Assembly: GCA_964019425.1 (NCBI GenBank) | Contig: OZ025847.1 | Location: forward strand, 340,501 to 404,500 | Source of the DNA: Flectonema sp. DT1601 | Lineage: Eukaryota; Euglenozoa; Diplonemea; Diplonemida; Diplonemidae | Direction of reading: 5' to 3' | Length of the DNA stretch: 64,000 nt | Position numbers and translations under genes: made by a program | In this document: positions 10,462 through 21,458 of the stretch, in pieces | How the letters are laid out: each line of letters opens with the position of its first letter | Numbering within the stretch: position 1 is the first letter of the stretch | Notes under the pieces: model-generated | What the model was told of the DNA's origin: nothing | What the model saw: only the letters and a program-made list of their open reading frames with translations | Database searches by the model: none

Positions 10462-11817
10462 CAGTCTTTGTCAGTTTTGGCATCAAACTTGTAATGGTTT
10501 AATCATTACAGGTTATTTACTGAAATATTTGTTCTAAAAGTTGCTAAGTATTTCTCACTTAGAAATTTTTTATTTTTTTTATTTTCAGCTTAATTAGCTA
10601 CAAATTGTTTCTACTAAGTGTTTCTCACTTAGATATTTTTTTTGCTTTTCAGCTCCTTAAAAGCTGCTAAGTGTTTCTGCTAAGTGTTTCTCACTTAGAA
10701 TCTTATTGTTATGTTCGTTTTCTATCCCTTCTCCTATCCCTTTTGTTCAAAAAAAGCGGGAGGAAATTCTCTCATTCACGCTAAGATGCACTCTGAACTT
10801 TGATTTTTTGATCTGAGTGTGAGGGAATGACCTGTTAGTGCATTGGGCATAAGCTGGGCTGCAGTTTAGATGTCTTAGGTGTTAATAAGGGGTTCCTCTT
10901 AGCATTTTTCTTTGTTCCCACCTTATGATTTTCTTGAAGAAAAAAAATAGAAGTCATAATGGTGCTTCCCTCTGGAAGGGTTGTAAGCCATGGTGTCCAA
11001 CTAAATTAAAGGACAAGTCTGGGATAATCCCTGCCAGAGGGGCGAGTATTCTACCATGGTTGAAATACTCTGGCAACTGATCTTCAATTTTATGTTGTTT
11101 GTTAGCTGCTGGTGTATCTTGATAATGTGTTGATACTTGCATTTTTTTATTTGTAATCTTCTATTACAATTCTCTTTCTGTTCTGGTCTGTTACTTCATT
11201 TGTCTTGTTTAACTTCAGTTATATCCATTTTACTTTTTATTGTTTCCCATCTACTTTTTATTTTCTATTAGTTCTGGTCAGAAACTCCTGGGCAGCAAGA
11301 AGGAAAGCAGTTTAGTACTTCTGGGTGTTTGGCATCACCCCCCATAGTGAGCAAGTACAACAGGTAGCATTGGTAGTCTGTTGATCCTGAGTGATCCCAG
11401 CTACAGTTTTGTTTTTCTTTCTTTTTTTTAGAAGAAGATCAGGACATCCAAGCACTGCTGGATAGTTGCTGAATGCAGGGCCTGCCTGTGGCATTATAAT
11501 AACAGGCTAAGTCATTTGTAGTTCATAGTTTACCTTTGATTTTATAACTTCACATAGGTACTATGAACGATGAGAGATCCAGTGGGATCACTCAGGGTCT
11601 AGTAGAGACCACCAATGTTGTGCGTTGATAGGCAAGGTGATCAACCTTGACATTCTTTCTTTTCTCTCCTGTTGTGACAAACACAAAATACACGCACAGC
11701 TTACAGTGTGTTCTTTGTGTATGTTTTCTTCAGGTGTGAGTAGTTTTTTTGTTCTTGCTCTTCAGGGAGGGCCTTAGCCAAAAGCTAACAGTCCAAATCT
11801 CACCTGGAAATTCAACT
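10462..11817 (+). repeat. Repeat D/B, copy 1 (about 1.35 kb)
   Basis: Segment D (to about 11574) runs directly into a B tail (11575-11817; stem-loop 11774-11788). D opens with several CTAAGTG-TTTCT-CACTTAG hairpins (10540-10700) and continues with sequence shared almost base for base with 17422-18657, and in part with 12019-12326 and 12836-12928. The short ORFs are not conserved as proteins, so this is probably a non-autonomous retroposon or the 3' region of a larger element. Confidence 0.65.
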
Positions 11818-12002
11818 CCATCGGAGATCGATTCGTGTACCCATCAGACACACACGCCGTCACGGCCGCAAGCGTTGGGTCAACGCATACTTGCCCGTGC
11901 CCCAGGCCTCTCGAGCAGTGTCCATTATCCTCATCTAACGTGACACTATCGTCAAACTCACAGACCATCGGTTGTGTCAGAATAGAGGCCCAATCGTAGC
12001 AT
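11818..12002. other. GC-rich orphan fragment between repeats
   Basis: About 185 bp of markedly GC-rich sequence between B2 and the next D copy. The minus-strand reading (HCSRGLGHGQVCVDPTLAA) is open but has no motif I can name. Composition suggests a relic of the GC-rich LINE-like element. Confidence 0.3.
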
Positions 12003-12928
12003 GACCGGGAACTTAGAAGTGTTTCTACTAAGTGTTTCTCACTTAGATTTTTTTTTTGCTTTTCAGCTCCTTAAAAGCTGCTAAGTATTTCTGCTAAGTG
12101 TTTCTCACTTAGAATCTTATTGTTATGTTCGTTTTCTATCCCTTCTCCTATCCCTTTTGTTCAAAAAAAGCGGGAGGAAATTCTCTCATTCACGCTAAGA
12201 TGCACTCTGAACTTTGATTTTTTGATCTGAGTGTGAGGGAATGACCTGTTAGTGCATTGGGCATAAGCTGGGCTGCAGTTTAGATGTCTTAGGTGTTAAT
12301 AAGGGGTTCCTCTTAGCATTTTTCTTTCGTCAGCTCGTGAAGGGATCCAGTTGGATCAAAGGTTTTCTCCCCCCACTCTATTTATCGTCATTGGTGCGCA
12401 CCTTCGAACAGGAAGGCCAACACTGACGGAATTTTTTACTTCTCTTCCCAGGGTTGAACCTTGGGAAAAAAACAAACAATAAACACAGTGTAGACAAACA
12501 CCCGCCGGACATCTGCAGAGCAGCGATCGATGTCGATGTCTTCGTTGTCGAACTTCCTGGCGTTTATGTTTTTGTTTTTAACAACAACACAACACCAACT
12601 AACAGGTTTGTCTCATTGCCCGTTCTTTCTTGTTTCCCTTTGCCGCCGGAAGAACGAAGGTCGACGGAGGTCCGAAGCATTGCTTGCGATGATGTTCCGG
12701 TATGTGTTGCGTCTCTGTTATTTGTTTGTTTCAACTCAATTGGTTCATCTCAGGTTTTAGAAGTCTTCGTCCTGTTCGATGGGAAGGGCCTGAATCAAAA
12801 GTTCACTGCCCCTATTCCTCTCCCAAATTTCTTATGTTCCCACCTTATGATTTTCTTGAAGAAAAAAAATAGAAGTCATAATGGTGCTTCCCTCTGGAAG
12901 GGTTGTAAGCCATGGTGTCCAACTAAAT
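12003..12928 (+). repeat. Repeat D, copy 3, split by a family C insertion
   Basis: D sequence runs to about 12326 and resumes at about 12836 (GTTCCCACCTTATG). The 510 bp between are a family C element. Short TTTCTT sequence at both junctions may be the target duplication. The D copy ends at 12928 where repeat A3 begins, short of the B tail seen in other copies. Confidence 0.65.
12327..12835 (+). repeat. Repeat family C, copy C1 (about 510 bp)
   Basis: Its 3' part (12600-12825) is repeated in reverse at 19205-19440. It carries the stem-loop TGAAT-CAAAA-GTTCA (12791-12805) followed by CTGCCC and a C/T-rich tail, a third version of the A/B terminal module. A 158-aa ORF (12454-12930) spans it and runs into D sequence. 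It shows no domain and is not preserved in C2, so I treat it as chance. Confidence 0.6.
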
Positions 12929-13121
12929 GAATTCGATAGAGTGGGAAGTAACGGACTGGGAGCTTTTGGCTCCTGCCCTATTCCCGATGTAAACTTTCTT
13001 TTTATTTTTTTTTATTTTTTTAACAGGCCCAGAGGGCGACAATGACTGTTGCTGACCAAGGAATAATATTCAAATGAATTTTCGTTTCAAAGAAACGAAC
13101 AGAATTAAGAGAGAGGCAGAG

Positions 13122-13152
<31 letters not shown>

Positions 13153-13335
13153 AAAAAATATGAAGAGGAAATAATCAAACATGAAAAAAATAAAAAAAAA
13201 AAAAAAAAATATAAATAAAAAACGTTGTATGAAAAAGGAAAAAAAAAGAAAAAAAAAAAAAAGACCAGAAAAGGAAAGAGAAAATGAAAAGGTATAATAT
13301 TATTGTGGGGATATGAGGATAGCAGGGAGATGCTC
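12929..13335 (-). repeat. Repeat family A, copy A3
   Basis: Reverse-strand full-length-like copy matching A1 through GAGCATCTCCCTGC at its 5' end (13335). Stem-loop at 12959-12973. It is followed by satellite E, as A1 is on the other strand, so A and E may be parts of one longer element. Confidence 0.75.
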
Positions 13336-13598
13336 TTTTTTTTTTTTTTTTTTTTTTGGGAAGATAAAATGGAAACTACTCTCTTTGTCCTTTTTCATTA
13401 TACTGTTAATTAGTACAATCCTTCTTCTGACTCTGATCGTTGTCTCGACATACAGCGACAGGGAAAACCCGCGAGCTGCTTTTTTTATTTATTATTTAAA
13501 AAAAGGAAACATCAGTTTAGCGTCTCGATCGGGACGGAAAATAGAAATTAATCGACATAGTCGATCGATAGAAAAAAAACAATGATAACATTGTTTAT

Positions 13599-13633
<35 letters not shown>

Positions 13634-13786
13634 CCGGGAAGATAAAATGGAAACTACTTTCTTTGTCCTTTCTCATTTTTTTTAAATCCTTTTAATTATT
13701 TTAAAGAAAAAACAATCAGTTTAGCGTCTTGACCAGGACGGAAAATAGAAATTAATCGACATAGTCGATCGATAAAAAAAAAACAA
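13336..13786 (-). repeat. Satellite E, two tandem units
   Basis: Two units each with CAGTTTAGCGTCT (13513 and 13719), GGACGGAAAATAGAAATTAATCGACATAG palindrome region (about 13535-13570 and 13738-13772) and a T-run. The first also has the AACAATGATAACATTGTT palindrome. In the second unit the palindrome is interrupted by the transposon that starts at 13787. Confidence 0.65.
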
Positions 13787-15185
13787 GGGAAAAACTATAA
13801 TTCCACAAAAAAGTTTCTGAAATGTCCGATCTCAACATGAAAGTTTCCGAAATGGACAGCTCCACACAAAAAAGTTTCCGAAATGGACAGCTCCACACAA
13901 AATAGTTTCCGAAATGGACAGCTCCACACACGAAAGTTTCCGAAATGGACAGCTGTTTTTTTTTTTTTTTATAGCTTACTGCCAGTGCATTTCGGGGTCG
14001 CCCAAAGTCATGGGGATTTTTTTTTCTCCCAAAAAAAAATTTTTTTCCTACATAAGGCAAGGCCATCCGACGAGATGAGTGAAATACACCGAACCTGTGT
14101 GACCTGGGCCTAGGACTGACTGCGCCCCTGGATCGGCATAGCTCGGTATGTGCAGGGCCAGGTATAGGGATGGACGAATTTCGGGTAGAGACACTTGTCC
14201 CGACTTGTCAGCTCATACAACCATGAGAATTCAGAGTGTATTAAAATACTAGAGGTGCATCACAAGCGTCAGATAGGAGACAAGAGAAATCCAACATCAT
14301 GAATCTTTAGAAGAGTGATACAGCTCGGTATGTGTGCAGGGCCGGGTCACCTACGCAGAGACAAGTCTCCGCTACACGTCGTACCAACCAAGATGAGGTA
14401 TGAGAGCGCAAAAACCAAGTGTACATGATCAGCGGCCTAGGGCTTGACATGAATAGCTGTGGAGTGGCGAAACCATTTAGTGTTCTCAAGTCTGAGATCA
14501 CCTCACTGAGCCACACAGTACTGTCCTTTCGGAGTTTCTGTGAAAGTAGCCCACGGAACACTTTTCTAAAGATTCAATCAGCCGAACTAATCCGCTACTA
14601 ACTTTCACTTGATTAGCGAGCTACTAGTATATATTATTATGTCACCTATTGAAAAGGGAGTACTAAGAGGTTGATTCAGGCCCTGCACGTATTAGTTGTA
14701 ATTACAGCACTTGCTTTACCTTAAATTACTCCTTCCCTCATTGAGAACCAACCCATCTCGGCCATCCCGGTGTATTTGGGAACGAAGAAAAACCTTGTTT
14801 TCTTACCGAACAGCGAAAAATCCGAATATCACTTTCAGTGAATAGCGAAAGAAAAACTTTTCCGTTTACTGAACAGCGAAAATGAAATTACCTACCATAG
14901 CAATTTTATACAGGAAAAAAAAAGTTGTTCACTAGCGAAAAGTTTTTTTGGGTGCAGGCAACGGAGAAAAAAAAAAAAAAAATTCATTTTGCCAACAAAA
15001 AAAAAAAAATTTTTTTTTGCTGTCCATTTCGGAAACTTTCGTGTGTGGAGCTGTCCATTTCGGAAACTATTTTGTGTGGAGCTGTCCATTTCGGAAACTA
15101 TTTTGTGTGGAGCTGTCCGTTTCGGAAACTTTCATGTTGAGATCGGACATTTCAGTAACATTTACGTGGAATTAGAGGTTTTCCC
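13787..15185. mobile_element. Long-TIR non-autonomous DNA transposon, copy 1 (1.40 kb)
   Basis: The ends are inverted repeats of about 165 bp starting GGGAAAAACTATAATTCC and built from four tandem units of about 30 bp (GTTTCCGAAATGGACAGCTCC...). A 9-bp direct duplication, AAAAAACAA, flanks it (13778-13786 and 15186-15194), and the target is satellite E. A 9-bp target duplication plus long TIRs is typical of MULEs. The interior has no transposase, only an 84-codon reading (14561-14307, minus strand) shared with copy 2, and AGCGAAAA motifs like those behind the MULE gene. Confidence 0.85.
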
Positions 15186-15351
15186 AAAAAACAATGATAA
15201 CATTGTTTATTCCTTTTTTTTTTTTTTTTATATTCTTTTTCATTAATTTTGAAAAAAAAAAAACAATCAGTTTAGCGTCTTGACCAGGACGGAAAATAGA
15301 AAGTGATCGACATAGTCGATCGATAAAAAAAACAATGATAACATTGTTTAT

Positions 15352-15386
<35 letters not shown>

Positions 15387-15565
15387 CCTTTTTATTATTT
15401 TAAAGAATAAACAATCAGTTTAGCGTCTTGACCAGGATGGAAAATAGAAAGCGATCGACATAGTCGATCGATAAAAAAACAATGATAACATTGTTTATTC
15501 TTTTTTTTTTTTTTTTTTTTTTATATTCTTTTTTTAATAATTTTGAAAAAAAAAAAACAATAGTT
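15186..15565 (-). repeat. Satellite E, tandem units
   Basis: Resumes the E unit broken by the transposon at 13787 and continues with units whose CAGTTTAGCGTCT boxes lie at 15267 and 15416. Each unit has the GATCGACATAGTCGATC and AACAATGATAACATTGTT palindromes. The T-runs differ in length between units. Confidence 0.65.
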
Positions 15566-15638
15566 TAACGTTTTTTATTTATATTTTTATTTTTTTTTTT
15601 TATTTTTTCATGTTTGATTATTTCCTCTTCATATTTTT

Positions 15639-15672
<34 letters not shown>

Positions 15673-17223
15673 TCTGCCTCTCTCTTAATTCTGTTCGTTT
15701 CTTTGAAACGAAAATTCATTTGAATATTATTCCTTGGTCAGCAACCATCATTGTCGCCCTTCGGGCCTGTTAAAAAAAAAAAGGGAAAAACTATAATTCC
15801 ACAAAAAACTTTCTGAAATGTCTGATCTCAACATGAAAGTTTCCGAAATGGACAGCTCCACACAAAAAAGTTTCCGAAATGGACAGCTCCACACAAAATA
15901 GTTTCCGAAACGGACAGCTCCACACACGAAAGTTTCCGAAATGGACAGCTGTTTTTTTTTTTTTTTATAGCTTACTGCCAGTGCATTTCGGGGTCGCCCA
16001 AAGTCATGGGGATTTTTTTTTCTCCCAAAAAAATTTTTTTTTCCTACATAAGGCAAGGCCATCCGACGAGATGAGTGAAATACACCGAACCTGTGTGACC
16101 TGGGGCTAGGGCCAGGTATAGGGATGGACGAATTTCGGGTAGAGACACTTGTCCCGACTTGTCAGCTCATACAACCATGAGAGTTCAGAGTGTATTAAAA
16201 TACTAGAGGTGCATCACAAGCGTCAGATAGGAGACAAGAGAAATCCAACATCATGAATCTTTAGAAGAGTGATACAGCTCGGTATGTGTGCAGGGCCGGG
16301 TCACCTACGCAGAGACAAGTCTCCGCTACACGTCGTACCAACCAAGATGAGGTATGAGAGCGCAAAAACCAAGTATACATGATCAGCGGCCTAGGGCTTG
16401 ACATGAATAGCTGTGGAGTGGCGAAACCATTTAGTGTTCTCAAGTCTGAGATCACCTCACTGAGCCACACAGTACTGTCCTTTCGGAGTTTCTGTGAAAG
16501 TAGCCCACGGAACACTTTTCTAAAGATTCAATCAGCCGAACTACTCCGCTACTGACTTTCACTTGATTAGCGAGCTACTAGTATATATTATTATGTCACC
16601 TGTTGAAGGAGTACTAAGAGGTTGATTCAGGCCCTGCACGTATTAGTTGTAATTACAGCACTTGCTTTACCTTAAATTACTCCTTCCCTCATTGAGAACC
16701 AACCCATCTCGGCCATCCCGGTGTATTTGGGAACGGAGAAAAACCTTGTTTTCTTACCGAACAGCGAAAAATCCGAATATCACTTTCAGTGAATAGCGAA
16801 AGAAAAACCTTTCCGTTTACTGAACAGCGAAAATGAAATTACCTACCATAGCAATTTTATACGGGAAAAAAAAAGTTTTCACTAGTGAAAAGTTTTTTTG
16901 GGTGCAGGCAACGGAGAAAAAAAAAAAAAAAAATTCATTTTGCCAACAAAAAAAAAAATTTTTTTTTTGCTGTCCATTTTGGAAACTTTCGTGTGTGGAG
17001 CTGTCCATTTCGGAAACTATTTTGTGTGGAGCTGTCCGTTTCGGAAACTTTTTTGTGTGGAGCTGTCCGTTTCGGAAACTTTCATGTTGAGATCGGACAT
17101 TTCAGTAACATTTACGTGGAATTAGAGGTTTTCCCAAAAAAAAAAAAATAAAAAGAAAGTTTACATCGGGAATAGGGCAGGAGCCAAAAGCTCCCAGTCC
17201 GTTACTTCCCACTTTATCGAAAA
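15566..17223 (+). repeat. Repeat family A, copy A4, split by a transposon
   Basis: The left part is 15566-15782 and the right part 17136-17223 (stem-loop 17180-17194). The break falls in the A-run between GGGCCTGTT and TAAAAAGAAAG, exactly where the second long-TIR transposon sits. This gives a relative age: the A copy was there first. Confidence 0.8.
15783..17135. mobile_element. Long-TIR non-autonomous DNA transposon, copy 2 (1.35 kb)
   Basis: Highly similar to copy 1 along its length, with the same ends (GGGAAAAACTATAATTCC...) and repeat-built TIRs, though with fewer or substituted units. It is inserted in the poly-A of repeat A4, so the target duplication is lost in the A-run. The shared 84-codon reading (16515-16261, minus strand) is identical in the two copies, which suggests recent activity rather than selection on a protein. 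Confidence 0.85.
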
Positions 17224-17421
17224 TCTTGACCAGGACGGAAAATAGAAAGTAATCGACATAGTCGATCGATAAAAAAAACGATGATAACATTGTTTATTCT
17301 TTTTTTTTTTTTATTTCCTTTTATTTATTAAAAAAACAATCAGTTTAGCGTCTTGACCAGGACGGAAAATAGAAAGTGATCGACATAGTCGATCGATAAA
17401 AAAAAAAACAATGATAACATT
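17224..17421 (-). repeat. Satellite E, units
   Basis: Two units, the first lacking its CAGTTTAGCGTCT box and starting at CTTGACCAGGACGG; the second box lies at 17341. It ends in the AACAATGATAACATTG palindrome where D/B copy 2 starts. Confidence 0.6.
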
Positions 17422-18336
17422 GCTCCTTAAAAGCTGCTAAGTGTTTCTGCTAAGTGTTTCTCACTTAGAATTTTATTGTTATGTTCGTTTTCTATCCCCT
17501 CTTCTATCCCTTTTGTTCAAAAAAAGCGATGAGAAATTTCTCTCATTCATGCTAAGATGCACTCTGAACTTTGATTTTTTGATCTGAGTGTGAGGGAATG
17601 ACCTGTTAGTGCATTGGGCATAAGCTGTGCTGCAGTTTAGATGTCTTAGGTGTTAATAAGGGGTTCCTCTTAGCATTTTTCTTTGTTCCCACCTTATGAT
17701 TTTCTTGAAGAAAAAAAATAGAAGTCATAATGGTGCTTCCCTCTGGAAGGGTTGTAAGCCATGGTGTCCAACTAAATTAAAGGACAAGTCTGGGATAATC
17801 CCCGCCAGAGGGGCGAGTATTCTACCGTGGTTGAAATACTCTGGCAACTGATCTTCAATTTTATGTTGTTTGTTAGCTGCTGGTGTATCTTGATCATGTG
17901 TTGATACTTGCATTTTTTTTATTTGTAATCTTTCATTACAATCATTCTTGCCTATATCTTTTATTTTTATTCTCTATCTGTTCTGGTCTGTTACCTCATA
18001 TGTCTTGTTTAACTTCAGTTATATCCATTTTACTTTTTATTGTTTCCCATCTACTTTTTATTTTCTATTAGTTCTGGTCAGAAACCCCTGGGCAGCAAGA
18101 AGGAAAGCAGTTTAGTACTTCTGGGTGTTTGGCATCACCCCCGAATTTCGATAAAGTGGGAAGTAACGGACTGGGAGCTTTTGGCTCCTGCCCTATTCCC
18201 GATGTAAACTTTCTTTTTATTTTTTATTTTTTTTAACAGGCCCAAAGGGCGACAATGATGGTTGCTGACCAAGGAATAATATTCAAATGAATTTTCGTTT
18301 CAAAGAAACGAACAGAATAAAGAGAGAGGCAGAGAA

Positions 18337-18369
<33 letters not shown>

Positions 18370-18401
18370 AAAAAAATATGAAGAGGAAATAATCAAACAT
18401 G

Positions 18402-18432
<31 letters not shown>

Positions 18433-18900
18433 GTGAGCAAGTACAACAGGTAGCATTGGTAGTCTGTTGATCCTGAGTGATCCCAGCTACAGTTTTGTTT
18501 TTCTTTCTTTTTTTTAGAAGAAGATCAGGACATCCAAGCACTGCTGGATAGTTGCTGAATGCAGGGCCTGCCTGTGGCATTATAATAACAGGCTAAGTCA
18601 TTTGTAGTTCATAGTTTACCTTTGATTTTATAACTTCACACAGGGTACTATGAACGATGAGAGATCCAGTGGGATCACTCAGGGTCTAGTAGAGACCACC
18701 AATGTTGTGCGTTGATAGGCAAGGTGACCAACCTTGACATTCTTTCTTTTCTCTCCTGTTGTGACAAACACAAAATACACACACAGCTTACAGTGTGTTC
18801 TTTGTGTATGTTTTCTTCAGGTGTGAGTAGTTTTTTTGTTCTTGCTCTTCAGGGAGGGCCTTAGCCAAAAGCTAACAGTCCAAATCTCACCTGGTAACTC
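17422..18900 (+). repeat. Repeat D/B, copy 2, with family A insertion
   Basis: Matches 10649-11817 with a few percent difference, but begins at CTCCTTAAAAGCTGC (5' truncated). Repeat A5 is inserted at 18143-18416 within GGCATCACCCCC...GTGAGCAAG. The B tail occupies 18658-18900 (stem-loop 18861-18875). Confidence 0.75.
18143..18416 (-). repeat. Repeat family A, copy A5, inserted in D/B copy 2
   Basis: The constant end GAATTTCGATAAAGTGGG is at 18143 and the stem-loop at 18174-18188. It is truncated in the T-rich part and followed by a short (TA)n run. The uninterrupted site is visible at about 11338-11345. Confidence 0.8.
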
Positions 18901-19014
18901 AACCTACAAACGCTGCCAAACTTGGGAATTCTACTTCGCTCATAATCGAGCCATCACTTGTTGGTAAAAATCCAGGGTGTAAATAAACATTATCTTTCTC
19001 TTAATCTGAATAAC

Positions 19015-19215
19015 AATGACGGAAATGTTCAATTGTTTCTTCTTTTGCAACGTCTAAGGGGGAGGAGGTGGGTCTTTTTTTAATTCATTTTTAATTGCTT
19101 CGAAAGGGTTGTTCTGAAATTCGTTTTGCATTTTTTTGAAATTATTCTCCTGTTTGATTCTCTCATACATGTGAAAGATTCTCTTCATCGTTTTTCGCCT
19201 TGCCTGAGTTGAGGA
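19015..19215 (-). pseudogene. Short LINE fragment related to the RT LINE at 3.5-8.2 kb
   Basis: The minus-strand reading gives MKRIFHMYERIKQ, NNFKKMQNEFQNNPFEAIK and NELKKDPPPPP. It aligns with the pre-RT region of the LINE at 8100-7930 (MKRIFRMYRNLEKK, NPFTAIKEELQKEDPQPP). It is diverged at many positions, so it is a different copy or subfamily. Only about 65 codons remain. Confidence 0.7.
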
Positions 19216-19440
19216 AGTTGGGAGAGGAAAATGGGCAGTGAACTTTTGATTCAGGCCCTTCCCATCGAACAGGACGAAAACTTCTAAAACCTAAGATGAA
19301 CCAATTGAGTTGAAACAAACAAATAACAGAGACGCAACACATACCGAAACATCATCTCAAGCAATGCTTCGGACTTCCGTCGACCTTCGTTCTTCCGGCG
19401 GCAAAGGGAAACAAGAAAGAACGGGCAAGACAGCAGAGAT
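19205..19440 (-). repeat. Repeat family C, copy C2 (3' part)
   Basis: Inverted copy of 12600-12825, with stem-loop TGAAC-TTTTG-ATTCA on the + strand at 19239-19253. Its tail abuts the LINE fragment. Confidence 0.7.
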
Positions 19441-20163
19441 TGCAACGAAGACACATAGAGATCCAAAAGCAGTACTATTGCAACGCATATTATTCACTGG
19501 ATATCACTCACTTTTTTCACTAGAATTCACACATTATCACGGGATTTCACTAGAAAGCAGCAAAAAATTAAGTGAAAAATCGTGAATTTTCGTGTAGCAA
19601 AGTGAAAAATCGTGAACACCTCCACCCTGCCGATCGCCTCACAACAGCACAGGTTGTATTTGTTAAGAAGTCGGTCGACCAAATTCCTGACGAGTTCCCG
19701 AAGAATATTGCTTCATACATGGAGACTGAAGACCTTAGTGAGCAGCTTCCTCCAGAGATGATGTATTAGAACAATCCTGTTTATCCCCACAAGAGACTTT
19801 CAACTAAACTGTCTTTGGTCAAATAATGCGAAGAGTTTATTCCTTGTAACGATCTTTAAGTTGTGTTCAATCGAACACGTGCATCTCGGCAAACCCATTA
19901 AATTTCCAACAGCAAAGAAGAACACCCACCGCCAAAAAAAAGAATCGGCACCTCACTCTAATTGATAATTGCTAACACTTGATAGCTGATTGATAACACT
20001 AGTCTGTTTTTGTTTGTGCGCAACCGGAAACAAATCTATAAAGGATAAGATTAACGTTACGCTGCCACAATTCTCTTTCACTTGTAAAACGCGTCTTCGA
20101 GATGAAAAAAAAAAGAAAGAAAGCCCCAATCCTACCCTTTGTTTTTGTTTTAGGAAACAGTAA
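19441..20163. other. Non-coding stretch with short inverted motifs
   Basis: 19500-19620 has repeated CACTTTTTCAC / AGTGAAAAATCGTGAA motifs in both orientations, which look like a small hairpin-forming relic. A 65-codon + strand reading (19572-19769, ending ETEDLSEQLPPEMMY) has no domain I recognise. Nothing else is supportable here. Confidence 0.35.
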
Positions 20164-21062
20164 CTAGGTGCATCTTCCCCATAGATTTCTTCTGCTTTGG
20201 GTTGTCTGCTTCGCCCACATGTTTTGCACTGTCTCCTGCAGGCGTTCCGTTGCTTCGGTGCAGCTGACCCTGTCTTCGGCATGGGTCTTCTTGCCACTCG
20301 GTCGGCTTGACATCATTTGCAGGATTACATCTCCTACCACTCCTCTGGAGCCTTCGTTCGGCATTGCGTCTGTGGCCATTGCCTCCTCGGCCTCGTCACC
20401 TTGCTTGATGGAACGGAGCTTAGTCGTAGTCCGACTACCGCTGCTTTTTCTTTAACTACATCCCTATTAACACCACTACCAACTTACTTAGCTGCACGGT
20501 CTTCATAATCGGCAGGTACACTTCCAAAATGGCTGATACCATGCCTTGTATTAATGCTCTCTGGGTGCTGTCCGACTGCAGTGTCTCCAATTTGATGGGG
20601 AAAGGTATTTCCGACACGATCACTCTTAAATCCAACTTCTGCTTTTGCGGTATCGCAAGGTCCACTTTCTTCAACCACTGCAAGTTTAATGCTTCTGGGA
20701 ATTCGAAATCCATCACCATTTCAATTAGCATCTTTCTTCTTCTTTCAAATTCATACTTTGGAGTAAGAAAAAGTGGGAAGAGTCTGATAAAGAGAAAAAA
20801 ATTGATATCGTGAAAAATTCACACTAAAAGTAAGAATACATTAAATGAAAATTATCGCAGACAGCGATTGTTATTTTTATTTTCTCTCGGTGCATTGTTG
20901 GTGGCAAATTACCTAAATGGAATTTTGAAAAGTCTTCTGAATGGCCCGTGTTACGAAAACGCCTGATATTCACGGCAGTGCCCTTTTCAGGTCCATCTGA
21001 TAATTGCAACACAGATATTCGTGGTGATCCTCTGAGCACACAAATGATACAGCTTGCGTCGT
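20164..21062 (-). pseudogene. Possible minus-strand gene or gene remnant, several exons
   Basis: Three minus-strand blocks have protein-like composition. One is 21062-20908 (VLRGSPRISVLQLSDG..., ends at a GTAATT donor-like site). The next is 20768-20490, preceded by TTTTTCTCTTTATCAG, reading LTPKYEFERRKMLIEMVMDF...LQWLKKVDLAIPQKQ. The last is 20440-20164 (HAEDRVSCTEATERL). I could not find donor and acceptor phases that join them cleanly, and I do not recognise the family. It may be a decayed host gene, the only one on this strand. Confidence 0.3.
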
Positions 21063-21458
21063 CGAGGGGAGGGAAAGGTTTACCGCTGGCTTTGAGTTGT
21101 TAATTGTGTTGTTAATTTTTTTTTTTGTTTGTTGTAAATATTCTTTTTATTCGTCTCAGAAAGACACGTGTCAAACTATGTGAAGGAGGTGAGAGAATAC
21201 TGAAGATGCTGTTATCAGCAGCAGGTAGTAAATAGAAAATGGTACCAGAAAAAGCTATTTTTGTTGTTTTTAGTTTTTCTATTGCTGCACTTGTTCTAAG
21301 AAACTCTTTATTTCATCTCATCAGTCGAAAAATGATGTTAAGGGTGGAGCAGATTCTTTTTGAGTTATTTTTTCTTGCCATTTTGTATTTTGTATCTCTG
21401 TTATAATTCATTACTGAAGTAGGATAGGATCCAAGGGGGGGGAAGAGCTGTGAAAAAA

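Noticed and set aside
12454-12930. 158-codon ORF across repeats C and D
   Set aside because: Runs through the junction of two unrelated repeats and is not preserved in the second C copy.
14307-14561. 84-codon ORF conserved in both long-TIR elements
   Set aside because: The whole elements are near-identical, so conservation is not evidence of protein function; no motif.
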